Assembly: GCA_903906635.1 (NCBI GenBank)
Contig: CAIVLE010000130.1
Span: 1-32,829 of the forward strand
DNA from: an uncultured Burkholderiales bacterium
GTDB taxonomy: Bacteria > Pseudomonadota > Gammaproteobacteria > Burkholderiales > Burkholderiaceae_C
Reading direction: 5' to 3'
DNA length: 32,829 nucleotides
The notes below the pieces were generated by a model, which saw nothing but the letters and a program-made list of their open reading frames with translations, did not search any database and was not told the origin of the DNA. This document shows positions 1-8,094 of the stretch, one piece after another (position 1 is the stretch's first letter; each line of letters begins with the position of its first letter). Position numbers and translations under genes: made by a program.

Positions 1-810
1 GACCAAGCCATTGTTTTTGCCAGCACCCAAATCGAGTGCGACGGCTTGGCCAACGACTTGCAACAAGATGGCTTTTCTGCTGTGGCATTGCACGGGGCTT
101 TGAGCCAAGGTTTGCGCAACCGTCGCTTGATGGCCTTGCGCCAAGGTCAAGTTCAAATTTTGGTGGCCACCGACGTGGCTGCGCGTGGCATTGACGTGCC
201 TACCATCACTCACGTGTTCAACTTTGGCCTGCCTATGAAGTCCGAGGACTACACCCACCGCATTGGCCGCACAGGCCGTGCGGGACGTGATGGTCTGGCC
301 GTGACCTTGGCGGAGTTTCGTGACAAGCGCAAAATTTTCGACATCGAGGCCTACACGCGTCAGCCTTTCACGGCCGAGGTGATACCTGGCATGGAGCCAA
401 CCCAACGCGTCGAGCGCGGGCGTGACTTTGCGCCTCGCAAAGGTGGCGGCAAGTTTGATGGCCGCCGTGGTGGCAACTTCGGTGGCGGTGGTGGTGGTTT
501 CGGCGGCAATGACCGTTTCGACAACCGCAAAGCTGGCAACTCCTTTGAGGCCCGTCAAGGCGGCGCGCCGCGCGGCGGTTTTGGTGAAGGTCAAAGCCAA
601 GGTCGTGGGGGTTTTGGTGGTGGACAGGGCTTTGCCCACCCAGCCGGCCCACGCAGCTTTGACGAGCGCGCAGCTCGGGGGCCACGCCAAGTGGGCTTTG
701 AAGCCGGCCGTACGCCCTTTGACAAACCTGCACGCCCAGCCGGCAAGCCCTTTGGTGGCTCAGGCTTTGACGCCAAGAAGCGCAGCCCCAAACCGCGTTT
801 TGACCGCTAA
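1..810 (+). CDS. DEAD-box ATP-dependent RNA helicase, C-terminal part (5' truncated)
   Basis: The reading frame is open from base 1, so the gene starts upstream of the window and only the second RecA-like helicase domain and tail are present. Visible motifs are ATDVAARGID (motif V) and HRIGRTGRAGRDG (motif VI), which bind RNA and ATP in DEAD-box helicases. After about residue 145 the protein becomes a low-complexity tail rich in Gly, Arg, Phe and Asp (GGGGGGFGG, RGGFG, repeated FD and RPAGKPFGG units). This is an RGG-like RNA-binding tail, common in RhlE-type helicases of betaproteobacteria. Likely roles are ribosome assembly or RNA remodelling, especially in the cold. It could be RhlE, DbpA or another paralogue; without the N-terminal half I give no symbol. 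The gene ends in a strong terminator. Confidence 0.93.
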   Translation, partial: DQAIVFASTQIECDGLANDLQQDGFSAVALHGALSQGLRNRRLMALRQGQVQILVATDVAARGIDVPTITHVFNFGLPMKSEDYTHRIGRTGRAGRDGLAVTLAEFRDKRKIFDIEAYTRQPFTAEVIPGMEPTQRVERGRDFAPRKGGGKFDGRRGGNFGGGGGGFGGNDRFDNRKAGNSFEARQGGAPRGGFGEGQSQGRGGFGGGQGFAHPAGPRSFDERAARGPRQVGFEAGRTPFDKPARPAGKPFGGSGFDAKKRSPKPRFDR

Positions 811-832
811 GACCTAGGCTCCATCAAGAGTG

Positions 833-871
833 AAGCAGGCCAGTTGTGTGGACAACTGGCCTGCTTTTTTT
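833..871 (+). terminator. Intrinsic terminator of the RNA helicase gene
   Basis: A perfect 15-base-pair stem (833-847 with 852-866) with a GTGG loop is followed by a run of seven T (865-871). It lies 22 bases after the helicase stop codon. Confidence 0.93.
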
Positions 872-996
872 CAGACAAAGATCAGCGAGAGCATGGCCGC
901 ATCGTCGATCAAGTTGATCACGGCATAAGCAGCCAACCGGTAGGCCAATGCCGTGAGCGCTTGCATCCATGCTGTTTCTGGCAGGGCGTGGCTCAA
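871..996 (-). CDS. Possible small protein (41 aa) overlapping the end of the upstream gene
   Basis: A short open frame begins with TTG at 996, overlapping the TGA stop (995-993) of the 202-residue gene as TTGA, and ends with TGA at 873-871. The predicted 41-residue peptide contains ALPETAWMQAL and AYRLAAYAVINLIDDAAM and is mostly hydrophobic and helical. No Shine-Dalgarno sequence is evident, so expression would rely on translational coupling. An internal ATG at residue 11 is an alternative start. It could instead be an out-of-frame 3' extension of the upstream gene or non-coding sequence. I do not recognise a family. Confidence 0.3.
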   Translation of the reverse strand: MSHALPETAWMQALTALAYRLAAYAVINLIDDAAMLSLIFV

Positions 997-1601
997 GGCT
1001 GTGCGTCCCTGTGGCGATCGAGCTGTGTCAACTGCGTGCGCAGTCGCTCCAAATCACGCTGGTATCCGTGCGGATCTCCATAGTCCACAAAGCCGGCGTA
1101 ATACGGGTGTGCCTGAAGTACTTTGCGGGCATGCTTGATGGGGCACCAATACATCTCGGTGCGTGCCACGATTTCACGTGCATAGCCCATCAAGCCGTTG
1201 CCATATGAGCAATAGCCACAGTTGACTTTTTCGATCACATTCAAATAAGCCAGGTGGGTGCGGTCATAGACAAAATAGTCGCTGCGCTTGACCCGCGCGA
1301 TGCCATAAATCGGAAAGCAAATGCGCTGGTACACCGTCACAAACGCATCGAGCAACAACATGGGCAACAAGACTGAATAGATCACAGGTGCCGTCAACAC
1401 ACTCAGCCAATTGGCGGTGATCATGTATTTCAGCAACCCCGTTTTGAGTCGGCGGTGTTGCGCCAAGATTTCTTGCTCAAAGCGCACGCGCTTGTCATCA
1501 AAATCCGCCTGCAACTCGGCACGTCGCAGCTTGGTTTCTTCCTCGATCTGATGTTCGATCGCGCGGATGCGATTTAGCAGTTCGCTGATTTTGGGATTCA
1601 T
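993..1601 (-). CDS. Conserved-looking membrane protein with a Cys/His cluster, function unknown
   Basis: This is a 202-residue protein I cannot assign to a named family. Residues 5-50 are highly charged and look like a coiled coil. About residues 60-95 are hydrophobic and give one or two membrane segments. The C-terminal half holds C128-x2-C131, then C153 and H157 (NCGYCSYGN and YWCPIKHAR), which could form a metal or iron-sulfur site; C95 is near the membrane. The chosen ATG is preceded by AAAGG eight bases upstream. It is divergent from the small basic gene at 1701, so regulation probably lies in 1602-1700. The tight spacing of cysteines and aromatics suggests a constrained functional site, but the function is not known. 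Confidence 0.75.
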   Translation of the reverse strand: MNPKISELLNRIRAIEHQIEEETKLRRAELQADFDDKRVRFEQEILAQHRRLKTGLLKYMITANWLSVLTAPVIYSVLLPMLLLDAFVTVYQRICFPIYGIARVKRSDYFVYDRTHLAYLNVIEKVNCGYCSYGNGLMGYAREIVARTEMYWCPIKHARKVLQAHPYYAGFVDYGDPHGYQRDLERLRTQLTQLDRHRDAQP

Positions 1602-1664
1602 AGAGACCTTTGTTTCAAGAGATTATGCGTGTGCACCGTCGTAAATCGGCTCCAACCTGTGGCC

Positions 1665-1670
1665 TAATAT
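1665..1670 (+). promoter_or_regulatory. Possible -10 element (TAATAT) for the 56-aa gene
   Basis: TAATAT lies 30 bases before the ATG of the small basic gene, in the AT-rich part of the divergent intergenic region. No good -35 hexamer is visible at 17-base spacing. Confidence 0.35.
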
Positions 1671-1700
1671 AGGGTTTTAAACCTTTCTCTGGAAAATTAA

Positions 1701-1871
1701 ATGGGCAACAAAATCGTCACCGAAGCCGACCGCAAGCGCACCCCTGCACCTACCCCTTTGCCGGGCACCACGCCACGCACTGGCGGTCGTGGACAACGCA
1801 TCAGTCTGGAGCGCGGTGTTGCCACTCGCAGCAAGAAAAATCCAGGCAAGCGCTCTAGCAAAGGCGGTTAA
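1701..1871 (+). CDS. Small, strongly basic protein (56 aa), function unknown
   Basis: An ATG-to-TAA frame encodes 56 residues rich in Arg, Lys, Gly, Pro and Thr, with almost no large hydrophobic residues (segments KIVTEADRKRTPAPTP and ATRSKKNPGKRSSKGG). It is probably intrinsically disordered and may bind nucleic acid or the ribosome; that is inference from composition. Support for its being real is that it fills the interval between a divergent promoter region with TAATAT at 1665 and a strong terminator starting 24 bases after its stop. A weak GGA lies about 7 bases before the ATG. I do not recognise a family. Confidence 0.65.
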   Translation: MGNKIVTEADRKRTPAPTPLPGTTPRTGGRGQRISLERGVATRSKKNPGKRSSKGG

Positions 1872-1894
1872 TCCGCATTCGTCATAGCGACCCC

Positions 1895-1930
1895 AAAAAA
1901 CAAAGCGTCCCTCGGGACGCTTTGTTTTTG
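1895..1930. terminator. Bidirectional terminator between the 56-aa gene and minE
   Basis: A 10-base-pair stem (1901-1910 with 1915-1924, loop CTCG) is flanked by six A on the left and five T on the right. It can therefore end transcription of the plus-strand small gene and of the minus-strand min operon. Confidence 0.92.
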
Positions 1931-1949
1931 CAGCCGAAGTTTGGATGCC

Positions 1950-2204
1950 TTAAGCGTCAGGCAACTCGATCTTGACTTCAAGCACTTCCAAGTTGTCGTG
2001 GCGTTCCACATTGACTTTGATGTCATTGGGATTGATCTTGACGTATTTGGACAAAACGGCCACCAAGTCGCGTTGCAGGGCCGGCAGATAGTCGGGTTGC
2101 GTGTTTCGATCGGTGCGCTCGTGCGTCAAGATGAACTGCAGGCGTTCTTTGGCAACGTTGGCGGTTTTTTTCTTTTCACCGAGTAAGAAAGACAAAAGGG
2201 ACAT
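1950..2204 (-). CDS. minE: Cell division topological specificity factor MinE
   Basis: The 84-residue length is typical of MinE. The N-terminus ([22 protein letters not shown]) contains the amphipathic membrane-targeting segment and the anti-MinCD helix; the [11 protein letters not shown] stretch contacts MinD. The C-terminal half (about 35-84) is the dimerising topological-specificity domain. MinE stimulates MinD ATPase at the membrane and drives pole-to-pole oscillation, so the MinC inhibitor is lowest at mid-cell. It is the last gene of minC-minD-minE, starting 3 bases after the minD stop, with a GGGAAG-type ribosome site inside the end of minD. The bidirectional terminator follows. Confidence 0.97.
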   Translation of the reverse strand: MSLLSFLLGEKKKTANVAKERLQFILTHERTDRNTQPDYLPALQRDLVAVLSKYVKINPNDIKVNVERHDNLEVLEVKIELPDA

Positions 2205-2207
2205 GGC

Positions 2208-3023
2208 TTACTTCCCACCAAACATGCGTTTCAGGAAGCTGGGCTTGACGTGCTCGGTAAAGCGCATGGGAAGATCTTCCCCTAAGAAGCGTGCGATCAC
2301 ATCTTTGTAGGCTTCGGAGACATCCGTGTTGACCAGATGCACAGCAGGCAGACCTTGGTTGGATGCCGTGAGGACAGTCTCAGATTCAGGGATCACACCA
2401 ATCAAAGGAATGCGAAGAATGTCTTGGATGTCTTCAAGCGAGAGCATCTGACCCTCTTGCACGCGGCCGGGGTTGTAGCGTGTGATCAACAAATGTTCTT
2501 TGATGGGGGTGTCGCCCTCGATGGCACGCAGGGTTTTGCTGCTGAGCATGCCCAAGATGCGGTCTGAGTCACGCACGGAAGAGACTTCTGGGTTGGTGAC
2601 CACCAAGGCCTCATCGGCGAAGTGCATGGCCATCATGGCGCCGACTTCAATGCCCGCGGGGGAGTCGCAGACGATGTAGTCAAAACCCATGCCTTTGAGC
2701 TCAGTCAAGACGCGCTCCACGCCTTCTTTGGTCAAAGCATCCTTGTCGCGGGTCTGTGATGCGGCCAACACAAACAAGTTGTCGCACTGTTTGTCTTTGA
2801 TCAGGGCTTGGTTGAGGGTGGCTTCGCCGTTGATGACGTTGATGAAGTCATAGACCACCCGACGCTCGCAGCCCATGATCAGGTCCAAGTTGCGCAGGCC
2901 AACGTCAAAGTCAATCACCACCGTTTTGAAGCCGCGCAAGGCCAGTCCAGACGAAAAGCTGGCACTTGTGGTGGTTTTGCCCACGCCACCCTTGCCCGAT
3001 GTCACCACAACGATTTTTGCCAT
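2208..3023 (-). CDS. minD: Septum site-determining ATPase MinD
   Basis: The 271 residues match the family length. The deviant Walker A motif KGGVGKTTT is at 11-19, with the signature lysine K11, and CDSPAGIE is the Walker B region near 120. The C-terminus KPSFLKRMFGGK is the amphipathic membrane-targeting helix. MinD-ATP dimerises on the inner membrane, recruits and activates MinC, and is released by MinE. It lies 40 bases downstream of minC and 3 bases upstream of minE. AAAGG stands about 9 bases before the ATG. Confidence 0.98.
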   Translation of the reverse strand: MAKIVVVTSGKGGVGKTTTSASFSSGLALRGFKTVVIDFDVGLRNLDLIMGCERRVVYDFINVINGEATLNQALIKDKQCDNLFVLAASQTRDKDALTKEGVERVLTELKGMGFDYIVCDSPAGIEVGAMMAMHFADEALVVTNPEVSSVRDSDRILGMLSSKTLRAIEGDTPIKEHLLITRYNPGRVQEGQMLSLEDIQDILRIPLIGVIPESETVLTASNQGLPAVHLVNTDVSEAYKDVIARFLGEDLPMRFTEHVKPSFLKRMFGGK

Positions 3024-3063
3024 GAATAAAGCCTTTGTTTGTTCTGAAAATCAATCCAAGATT

Positions 3064-3807
3064 TTACAGCCGCTGCATCACCAACTTGTCACCCAGCAAA
3101 GAGATTTGCGCTGGCTTGCCCGCAACCTCTGGGGGCAGCGGTGTGTCACTGGTGCGGTAGATGCCTGCGACCGCCACCAATTCGGCTTCCAGTGACAAGG
3201 TGAAGATACGGGCGCCTTCGTTGCCGCGTGCGCCTGCAATGGCTTTGCCACGCAGGGGTGCATACACATGGATGTGTCCATCGGCCATGATTTCAGCGCC
3301 TGGGTTGACCATGGCCAGCACCACCAAGTCCCGCCCTTTGGCGTACACGTGTTGACCTGAGCGCAAGGGTTTGTCAATGACCATGGCACCGAGCTGCTCA
3401 GAAGGGATTTCGCGCACCACCTCCACTTCACGAATCACTTCTTGGATCACCGTCTCGACTCGGGCAGGCGCGGTACTTTGCGCACTGAGGTCTCGGGCTT
3501 CAAATAAGCCTGCGCGTTGGGCACTGGCGGTGTTGTGAGTTTGCCCACCGCGCACAGCCACGGGCACCATGCGGTAGCTGCGCAGCAGCGCGCAAATGGC
3601 TGCAAAGTCCAAGCTGGCGTTGGGTTGGTCCAAGCTGCTGAGGTCAATGACCACCGGATCATTGTCAAAGAAGTCGGGCGTGTCACCCAAGCGGCGTGTT
3701 AAATCGGCACGCAACACAGAAATGTCATAGGTTTTGAGTACAAAAGCAACCAAAGGCAGCGAGGCGCTCTTGATCTCGTAGGCGTGGGGCGCAGCAGCGT
3801 GGCTCAT
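3064..3807 (-). CDS. minC: Septum site-determining protein MinC, FtsZ inhibitor
   Basis: The 247-residue protein has the MinC N-terminal domain (about 8-105, including PLVAFVLKTYD and PVVIDLSSLD), which disassembles FtsZ. A linker of about 40 residues with the charged run VIQEVIREVEVVREIPSEQ follows. The C-terminal beta-helix (from about 145: YAKGRDLVVL, VNPGAEIMADGHIHVYAPLRGKA, ARIFTLSLEAELVAVAGIY) binds MinD and the septum. I chose ATG at 3807 (MSHAAAPH); a TTG five codons upstream is possible, but neither start has a clear ribosome site. It is the first gene of the min operon and divergent from the TonB-dependent receptor gene. Confidence 0.96.
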   Translation of the reverse strand: MSHAAAPHAYEIKSASLPLVAFVLKTYDISVLRADLTRRLGDTPDFFDNDPVVIDLSSLDQPNASLDFAAICALLRSYRMVPVAVRGGQTHNTASAQRAGLFEARDLSAQSTAPARVETVIQEVIREVEVVREIPSEQLGAMVIDKPLRSGQHVYAKGRDLVVLAMVNPGAEIMADGHIHVYAPLRGKAIAGARGNEGARIFTLSLEAELVAVAGIYRTSDTPLPPEVAGKPAQISLLGDKLVMQRL

Positions 3808-3867
3808 GGGGCAAACAAACAAAGAATAAAACCCAGACTTTACACGGCAAGGCCTTTGCGTAACCGG

Positions 3868-3873
3868 TAAACT
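3868..3873 (+). promoter_or_regulatory. Possible -10 element (TAAACT) close to the receptor start
   Basis: TAAACT ends 7 bases before ATG at 3881. With no Shine-Dalgarno sequence in between, the transcript may start at or next to the start codon. Confidence 0.3.
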
Positions 3874-3880
3874 TTTTGCA

Positions 3881-6040
3881 ATGACAACACATCACTTCGC
3901 GCGAAACTTGCTTGGGGTTGCTCCCTTTTTGACAATGATTGGCTTGGCGCAGGCGCAGTCAACCCCCGGCGCGCCAGTCGCAGACATGGGCCGAGTTGAG
4001 ATCTCCAGTGGTCGAGACAATGACACCCAACAGCGTCGCGAATCAACGGCCAGCAAAATCATCATTGGCCGTGAAGAAATCGAACGCCAAGGTGACGCCA
4101 ATTTGGGCGAAGTGCTCAAACGCATGCCCGGCATCACCTTGGGTGGGGCACCTGGGCGGGGTTCAGGCATTCGCATGCGAGGACTGAGTGCCGGCTACAC
4201 CCAAATTTTGTTGGACGGGCAGCGCGTGCCACCCGGATTCTCCGTGGAGTCCTTGACCCCAGAGATGGTCGAGCGCATAGAGATTTTGCGGGCACCCACC
4301 GCAGAGACCGGTGCCCAAGCGATTGCTGGCACCATCAACATCATCACCCGTGAGGGGCGTCGTGGAGTGCCAGATGAGCTCAAGCTAGGCTCCTCATGGC
4401 AAGGCGGTTACGCCTCTCCCAATGGGTCGATCACCCACTACCAAGAAACCGAGCGGTGGAGCAGCAACTACACCTTGTCGGTCAACCGTTATGCCGCACC
4501 CGACCACAGCGAGGTGTCCACACTGCGCGAGGCAGGACCGTTGCAGCGCAACCGCATCAGCGACAGCCATTACATCCGTGAAGGGCTCAACACCACCGGA
4601 CGACTTCAGTGGAAGGGCGATCCCGGCGAGAGCTTGACCCTCATGCCATTCTTGGTGGTCTCGCACGGCACCACCCCTGGCAACTTTGCCTTGGACCAAA
4701 CTAACAATGTGGGGCGCATCTACGACAGTGCCAGCACCTTGAACGACAACCACTTTGCTTTGGCGCGCATGAATGGGCAGTGGCGGCGCAAACTCAGCCC
4801 CGACAGCAACATGGAGTGGAAGTTCAACCTCGGTGGGTGGGACAGCCGCTCCGATTACACCCAAACGCCCACCGGCACTGGTTTGGTTTACACCTCGGCC
4901 TTGGCAGAAGCCACCCGCACCAAAGACCGCTCGGCCAGCTTGAACGGCAAATACACCCAGATCTTGGGGGGGGGCCACCAGTGGGTCAGTGGTTCCGAAA
5001 TAGAGGCCGTTCGTCGCACTCAAAACGCCACGGCCACTTACGCCGAAGGAGACGCCGATTTGCAAGCGCAATCAATGCGCTTTGCCGTGTATTCCCAAGA
5101 CGAATGGCAACTCAACCCCCACTGGTCTGCGCATGCGGGTGCGCGCTATGAACAACTCACCACCCAGGGCACCACCAGCAGCGGTGACGTGGTCAACCGA
5201 AACAGCGTATTCACGCCCTTGTTGCATGCGCTGTGGAAGCCCAACCCCGAGAGCCGCGACCAAGTCCGCATGAGCCTCACGCGCAGTTTCAAAACCCCCA
5301 ACATGCAAACGCTGCTCGCGCGCTACGTGCGCTCGCGTGACGATGCGCTGGGTGGCGGTAATGGCCCGACCAACCCTGACCGCATCGGTAACCCCAACCT
5401 CAAGCCAGAGTTGGCCACGGGCTTGGATGTGGCGCTGGAGCGTTATTTGCCCCAAGGCGGCGTGCTCAGCGCCAGTGTGTTTCATCGTGAGATTCAAAAC
5501 CTGATCCGTAACGTGACCGTACAAGACCCCAGCTACGGCAACCGCTGGGTGTCAACTCCACAAAACTTCAGCCAAGCCTCGACCGAAGGCCTTGAGCTTG
5601 AAGCCAAATTTCGCCTGGACCAGTGGATTGAAGGGACTGCGCCCGTGGATGTGCGCAGCAACGTGAGCTTTTACCGTTCACGCGTGCTCAGTGTGCTCGG
5701 GCCCAACAACCGACTTGATCAACAACCGGACATGACGGCCAACCTCGGGGGGGACTACCGCTTGCGTAATCTGCCCTTGACCATCGGAGGCAACATCAAC
5801 TACAACCCGGGTTACGCCACTCACTTGAGCGATCCAGAGTTCATCACGGTGTCGCAAAAACGGGTCACCGACGTGTATGGCTTGTGGCGGGTCGACGCCA
5901 GCACCTCATGGCGCTTGACTCTGAGCAATTTGGATCCGCGCAACTACATCACCGATCGCAGTTACAGTGGCGTTGAGAGCAGCAGCACACGAGACCGCAG
6001 TTGGACCAATGTGCAAATTCGATTGGAGAAAAAACTATGA
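3881..6040 (+). CDS. TonB-dependent outer membrane receptor
   Basis: The 719-residue protein begins with a signal peptide (about 1-25, ending GLAQAQS, cleavage probably after AQA). The plug domain spans about 45-160 and contains the conserved pattern SKIIIGREEIERQG, LGEVLKRMPGI, GIRMRGLSAGYTQILLDGQRV and ERIEILRAPTAETGAQAIAGTINII. The rest is a predicted beta-barrel with alternating aromatic strands, ending in VQIRLEKKL. These receptors import siderophores, cobalamin, haem or other scarce ligands using TonB energy. No specificity feature is recognisable, and no cytoplasmic-membrane transporter is adjacent. The downstream hydrolase overlaps its stop codon by four bases (ATGA), so the two are co-translated. 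A ligand processed by that hydrolase is an inference. Confidence 0.95.
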   Translation: MTTHHFARNLLGVAPFLTMIGLAQAQSTPGAPVADMGRVEISSGRDNDTQQRRESTASKIIIGREEIERQGDANLGEVLKRMPGITLGGAPGRGSGIRMRGLSAGYTQILLDGQRVPPGFSVESLTPEMVERIEILRAPTAETGAQAIAGTINIITREGRRGVPDELKLGSSWQGGYASPNGSITHYQETERWSSNYTLSVNRYAAPDHSEVSTLREAGPLQRNRISDSHYIREGLNTTGRLQWKGDPGESLTLMPFLVVSHGTTPGNFALDQTNNVGRIYDSASTLNDNHFALARMNGQWRRKLSPDSNMEWKFNLGGWDSRSDYTQTPTGTGLVYTSALAEATRTKDRSASLNGKYTQILGGGHQWVSGSEIEAVRRTQNATATYAEGDADLQAQSMRFAVYSQDEWQLNPHWSAHAGARYEQLTTQGTTSSGDVVNRNSVFTPLLHALWKPNPESRDQVRMSLTRSFKTPNMQTLLARYVRSRDDALGGGNGPTNPDRIGNPNLKPELATGLDVALERYLPQGGVLSASVFHREIQNLIRNVTVQDPSYGNRWVSTPQNFSQASTEGLELEAKFRLDQWIEGTAPVDVRSNVSFYRSRVLSVLGPNNRLDQQPDMTANLGGDYRLRNLPLTIGGNINYNPGYATHLSDPEFITVSQKRVTDVYGLWRVDASTSWRLTLSNLDPRNYITDRSYSGVESSSTRDRSWTNVQIRLEKKL

Positions 6041-6900
6041 GTTCCACCCCGCGCGATGGCGTTTGGTTAGACAGCATGTACAACAACCGTGCATTGGTGC
6101 CTGAGCATGCCGCGCACTTTGCCCATTGGCGTGAGGCCTCGCAGGCTGCGCGCAGCACGTTGCGCTGTTTTCAAGACGTGGCCTACGGCCAGGGGCCCAA
6201 CGAGAATTTGGATATTTTCCCTGCCTCTGGGTCTCAGGGTAAAAAGGGCGCCCCCGTGTTGGTGTTCATCCATGGCGGTTATTGGCGCTCTCTTGACAAG
6301 GTCGACCACTCGTTTGTGGCCCCTGCCTATACGGCGCAAGGTGCCTGTGTGGTGGTGCCCAATTACGCGCTGTGCCCAGCTGTGAGCATTCCAGACATTA
6401 CGCTGCAAATGGTCAAGGCTTTGGCTTGGGTGTGGCGCAATATCGCGCGCTTTGGTGGAGATCCTCGCCGCATCACCGTGGTGGGTCATTCTGCCGGTGG
6501 GCACTTGGCAGCCATGATGATGGCCTGTCGCTGGCAGGCCTACGACAAAGAGCTGCCCGCAGATTTGGTGCCGCGCGCCATGTCGATCTCCGGCCTGTTT
6601 GAGTTGGAGTCGGTGCGCTTGACCCCGTTTTTGTCTGATCTGCACCTCACGCCCAAAGACGCTGTGCGAAGCAGCCCGGCTTGGATGCCAGCCCCCAAGG
6701 CCGGTCGTTTTTACACCGTGGCAGGTGCTTTGGAGAGTGCTGAGTTCTTGCGTCACAACCTGTTGATTCAGCAGGCTTGGGGTAAAAAACGTGTGCCTAT
6801 CTGTGAGGCTATCCCAGACCTACAGCACTTCAGCATCGTCGAGGCTTTTGCGCAACCGGGCCATCGCTTGCACCAGCTCACGCTGGCTTTGATGGCCTAA
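6037..6900 (+). CDS. Alpha/beta hydrolase of the arylformamidase-like (HGGYW) esterase group
   Basis: This is a 287-residue protein. HGGYW (79-83) forms the oxyanion hole typical of kynurenine formamidase-like and other HGG esterases. The nucleophile elbow is GHSAGG with Ser152. His264 in LQHFS is a plausible catalytic histidine. I chose ATG at 6037 because GGAG (6025-6028) sits at good spacing and the start overlaps the receptor stop as ATGA. There is no signal peptide, so it is cytoplasmic. Homologues include arylformamidases of tryptophan breakdown, carboxylesterases and siderophore esterases. The substrate cannot be read from the sequence. Coupling with a TonB receptor suggests it acts on an imported ester or amide, or on a metabolite linked to it. 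Confidence 0.9.
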   Translation: MSSTPRDGVWLDSMYNNRALVPEHAAHFAHWREASQAARSTLRCFQDVAYGQGPNENLDIFPASGSQGKKGAPVLVFIHGGYWRSLDKVDHSFVAPAYTAQGACVVVPNYALCPAVSIPDITLQMVKALAWVWRNIARFGGDPRRITVVGHSAGGHLAAMMMACRWQAYDKELPADLVPRAMSISGLFELESVRLTPFLSDLHLTPKDAVRSSPAWMPAPKAGRFYTVAGALESAEFLRHNLLIQQAWGKKRVPICEAIPDLQHFSIVEAFAQPGHRLHQLTLALMA

Positions 6901-6942
6901 AAAAAAAGCAGCCCGCAGTGCGTTGGCACAGCAGGCTGCTTT
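6899..6942 (-). terminator. Terminator of guaC
   Basis: The outer stem AAAGCAGCC (6905-6913) pairs with GGCTGCTTT (6934-6942), and there is an inner GTGC/GCAC stem. On the minus strand the stem is followed by nine T (6907-6899). It lies just past the guaC stop and may also slow plus-strand transcription from the hydrolase. Confidence 0.88.
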
Positions 6943-6958
6943 GGGGGCCATGGGCTGA

Positions 6959-7936
6959 TCACATCAGCAAGTGTTCGCCCGCATTGTCCCCACCAAGGAT
7001 GACGTAGTTCACTTTGCGCACATCCATCAGCTTGGTGCCACCGGCGTAGCTGATCGAGCTTTGCACATCTTGCTCCATCTCAACCAGCGTGTTGGCCAGC
7101 TTGCCTTTGATCGGCTCCAAAATGCGCTTGCCCTCCACGTGCTTGTACTCGCCTTTGTTGAAGTCGGAGGCTGAGCCGTAGTACTCTTTGAAGAGTTCCC
7201 CGTCCATCTCGACCGTCTTGCCCGGCGATTCTTCATGGCCGGCAAACAGTGAGCCAATCATCACCATCGAAGCGCCAAAGCGGATGCTCTTGGCAATGTC
7301 GCCGTGGCTGCGAATACCGCCATCGGCAATGATGGGCTTGGTGGCCACGCGGGCACACCACTTGAGCGCAGACAACTGCCAGCCTCCCGTTCCAAAGCCG
7401 GTTTTGAGCTTGGTGATGCACACTTTGCCAGGGCCCACTCCTACTTTGGTGGCGTCGGCACCCCAGTTCTCCAAGTCAATCACAGCTTCGGGGGTGGCCA
7501 CATTGCCGGCGATCACAAAGCTGGTGGGTAACTTGGACTTGATGTAGCCAATCATGTCGCGCACGCTGTCGGCATGCCCATGGGCAATGTCGATGGTGAT
7601 GTACTCGGGCACCAGGCCTGCAGCAGCGAGTTGATCCACCGTGGTTCGGTCCGGGGCTTTTACACCCAAAGAGATCGATGCGTACACGCCCTTGGTGTGC
7701 ATGTCGCGAACAAATTGCACGTTGTCCAGGTCAAAGCGGTGCATCACATAAAAATAATTGTTTTGCGCCAACCACAGGCAGATGTTCTCATCCACCACGG
7801 TTTTCATGTTGGCGGGCACCACGGGCAATCGAAATTTGCGCTTGCCGAGTTCTACGCCAGCGTCGCACTCAGAGCGACTTTCCACGCGGCACTTGCGTGG
7901 CAACAACAAAATGTTGTCGTAATCAAAAATTTCCAT
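6959..7936 (-). CDS. guaC: GMP reductase
   Basis: The 325-residue protein closely follows the shorter, Bacillus-type GMP reductase. Recognisable blocks are [52 protein letters not shown], the catalytic loop [11 protein letters not shown] with Cys173, [31 protein letters not shown] and [12 protein letters not shown]. It reduces GMP to IMP with NADPH and releases ammonia, linking guanine to adenine nucleotide salvage. No CBS domains are present, unlike most IMP dehydrogenases. ATG at 7936 is preceded by GGAG at 8-base spacing; a longer in-frame extension upstream lacks family similarity. It is divergent from the uvrD-like helicase gene. Confidence 0.97.
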   Translation of the reverse strand: MEIFDYDNILLLPRKCRVESRSECDAGVELGKRKFRLPVVPANMKTVVDENICLWLAQNNYFYVMHRFDLDNVQFVRDMHTKGVYASISLGVKAPDRTTVDQLAAAGLVPEYITIDIAHGHADSVRDMIGYIKSKLPTSFVIAGNVATPEAVIDLENWGADATKVGVGPGKVCITKLKTGFGTGGWQLSALKWCARVATKPIIADGGIRSHGDIAKSIRFGASMVMIGSLFAGHEESPGKTVEMDGELFKEYYGSASDFNKGEYKHVEGKRILEPIKGKLANTLVEMEQDVQSSISYAGGTKLMDVRKVNYVILGGDNAGEHLLM

Positions 7937-8081
7937 ATCCCAAGCTCCAGAAAAAAACGTTCGAAGATTGAGCGCTTGGCTTGGTCGGCTTTTTTGACGC
8001 ACCTGGGCAGTCCAAAAAAAACCGAGCGCAAGAATCTTGGGCCCGGTGGCTGATTTTAGCAGCGCTTGGCATGGACCTCTC

Positions 8082-8087
8082 TAAAAT
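8082..8087 (+). promoter_or_regulatory. Possible -10 element (TAAAAT) for the helicase gene
   Basis: TAAAAT ends 7 bases before ATG at 8095, and no ribosome site intervenes. If it is used, the mRNA would be leaderless and the upstream ATG at 8071 would not be transcribed. Confidence 0.35.
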
Positions 8088-8094
8088 CAACGCC

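Noticed and set aside
420-810. Glycine-rich repeats in the helicase tail as a possible repeat array
   Set aside because: The repetition is at the amino-acid level (Gly/Arg/Phe) and the nucleotide units differ; it is a normal RNA-helicase tail.
4394-5071. Minus-strand frame of about 225 codons inside the TonB receptor gene
   Set aside because: It overlaps the middle of a well-supported outer membrane barrel and has no independent signals.
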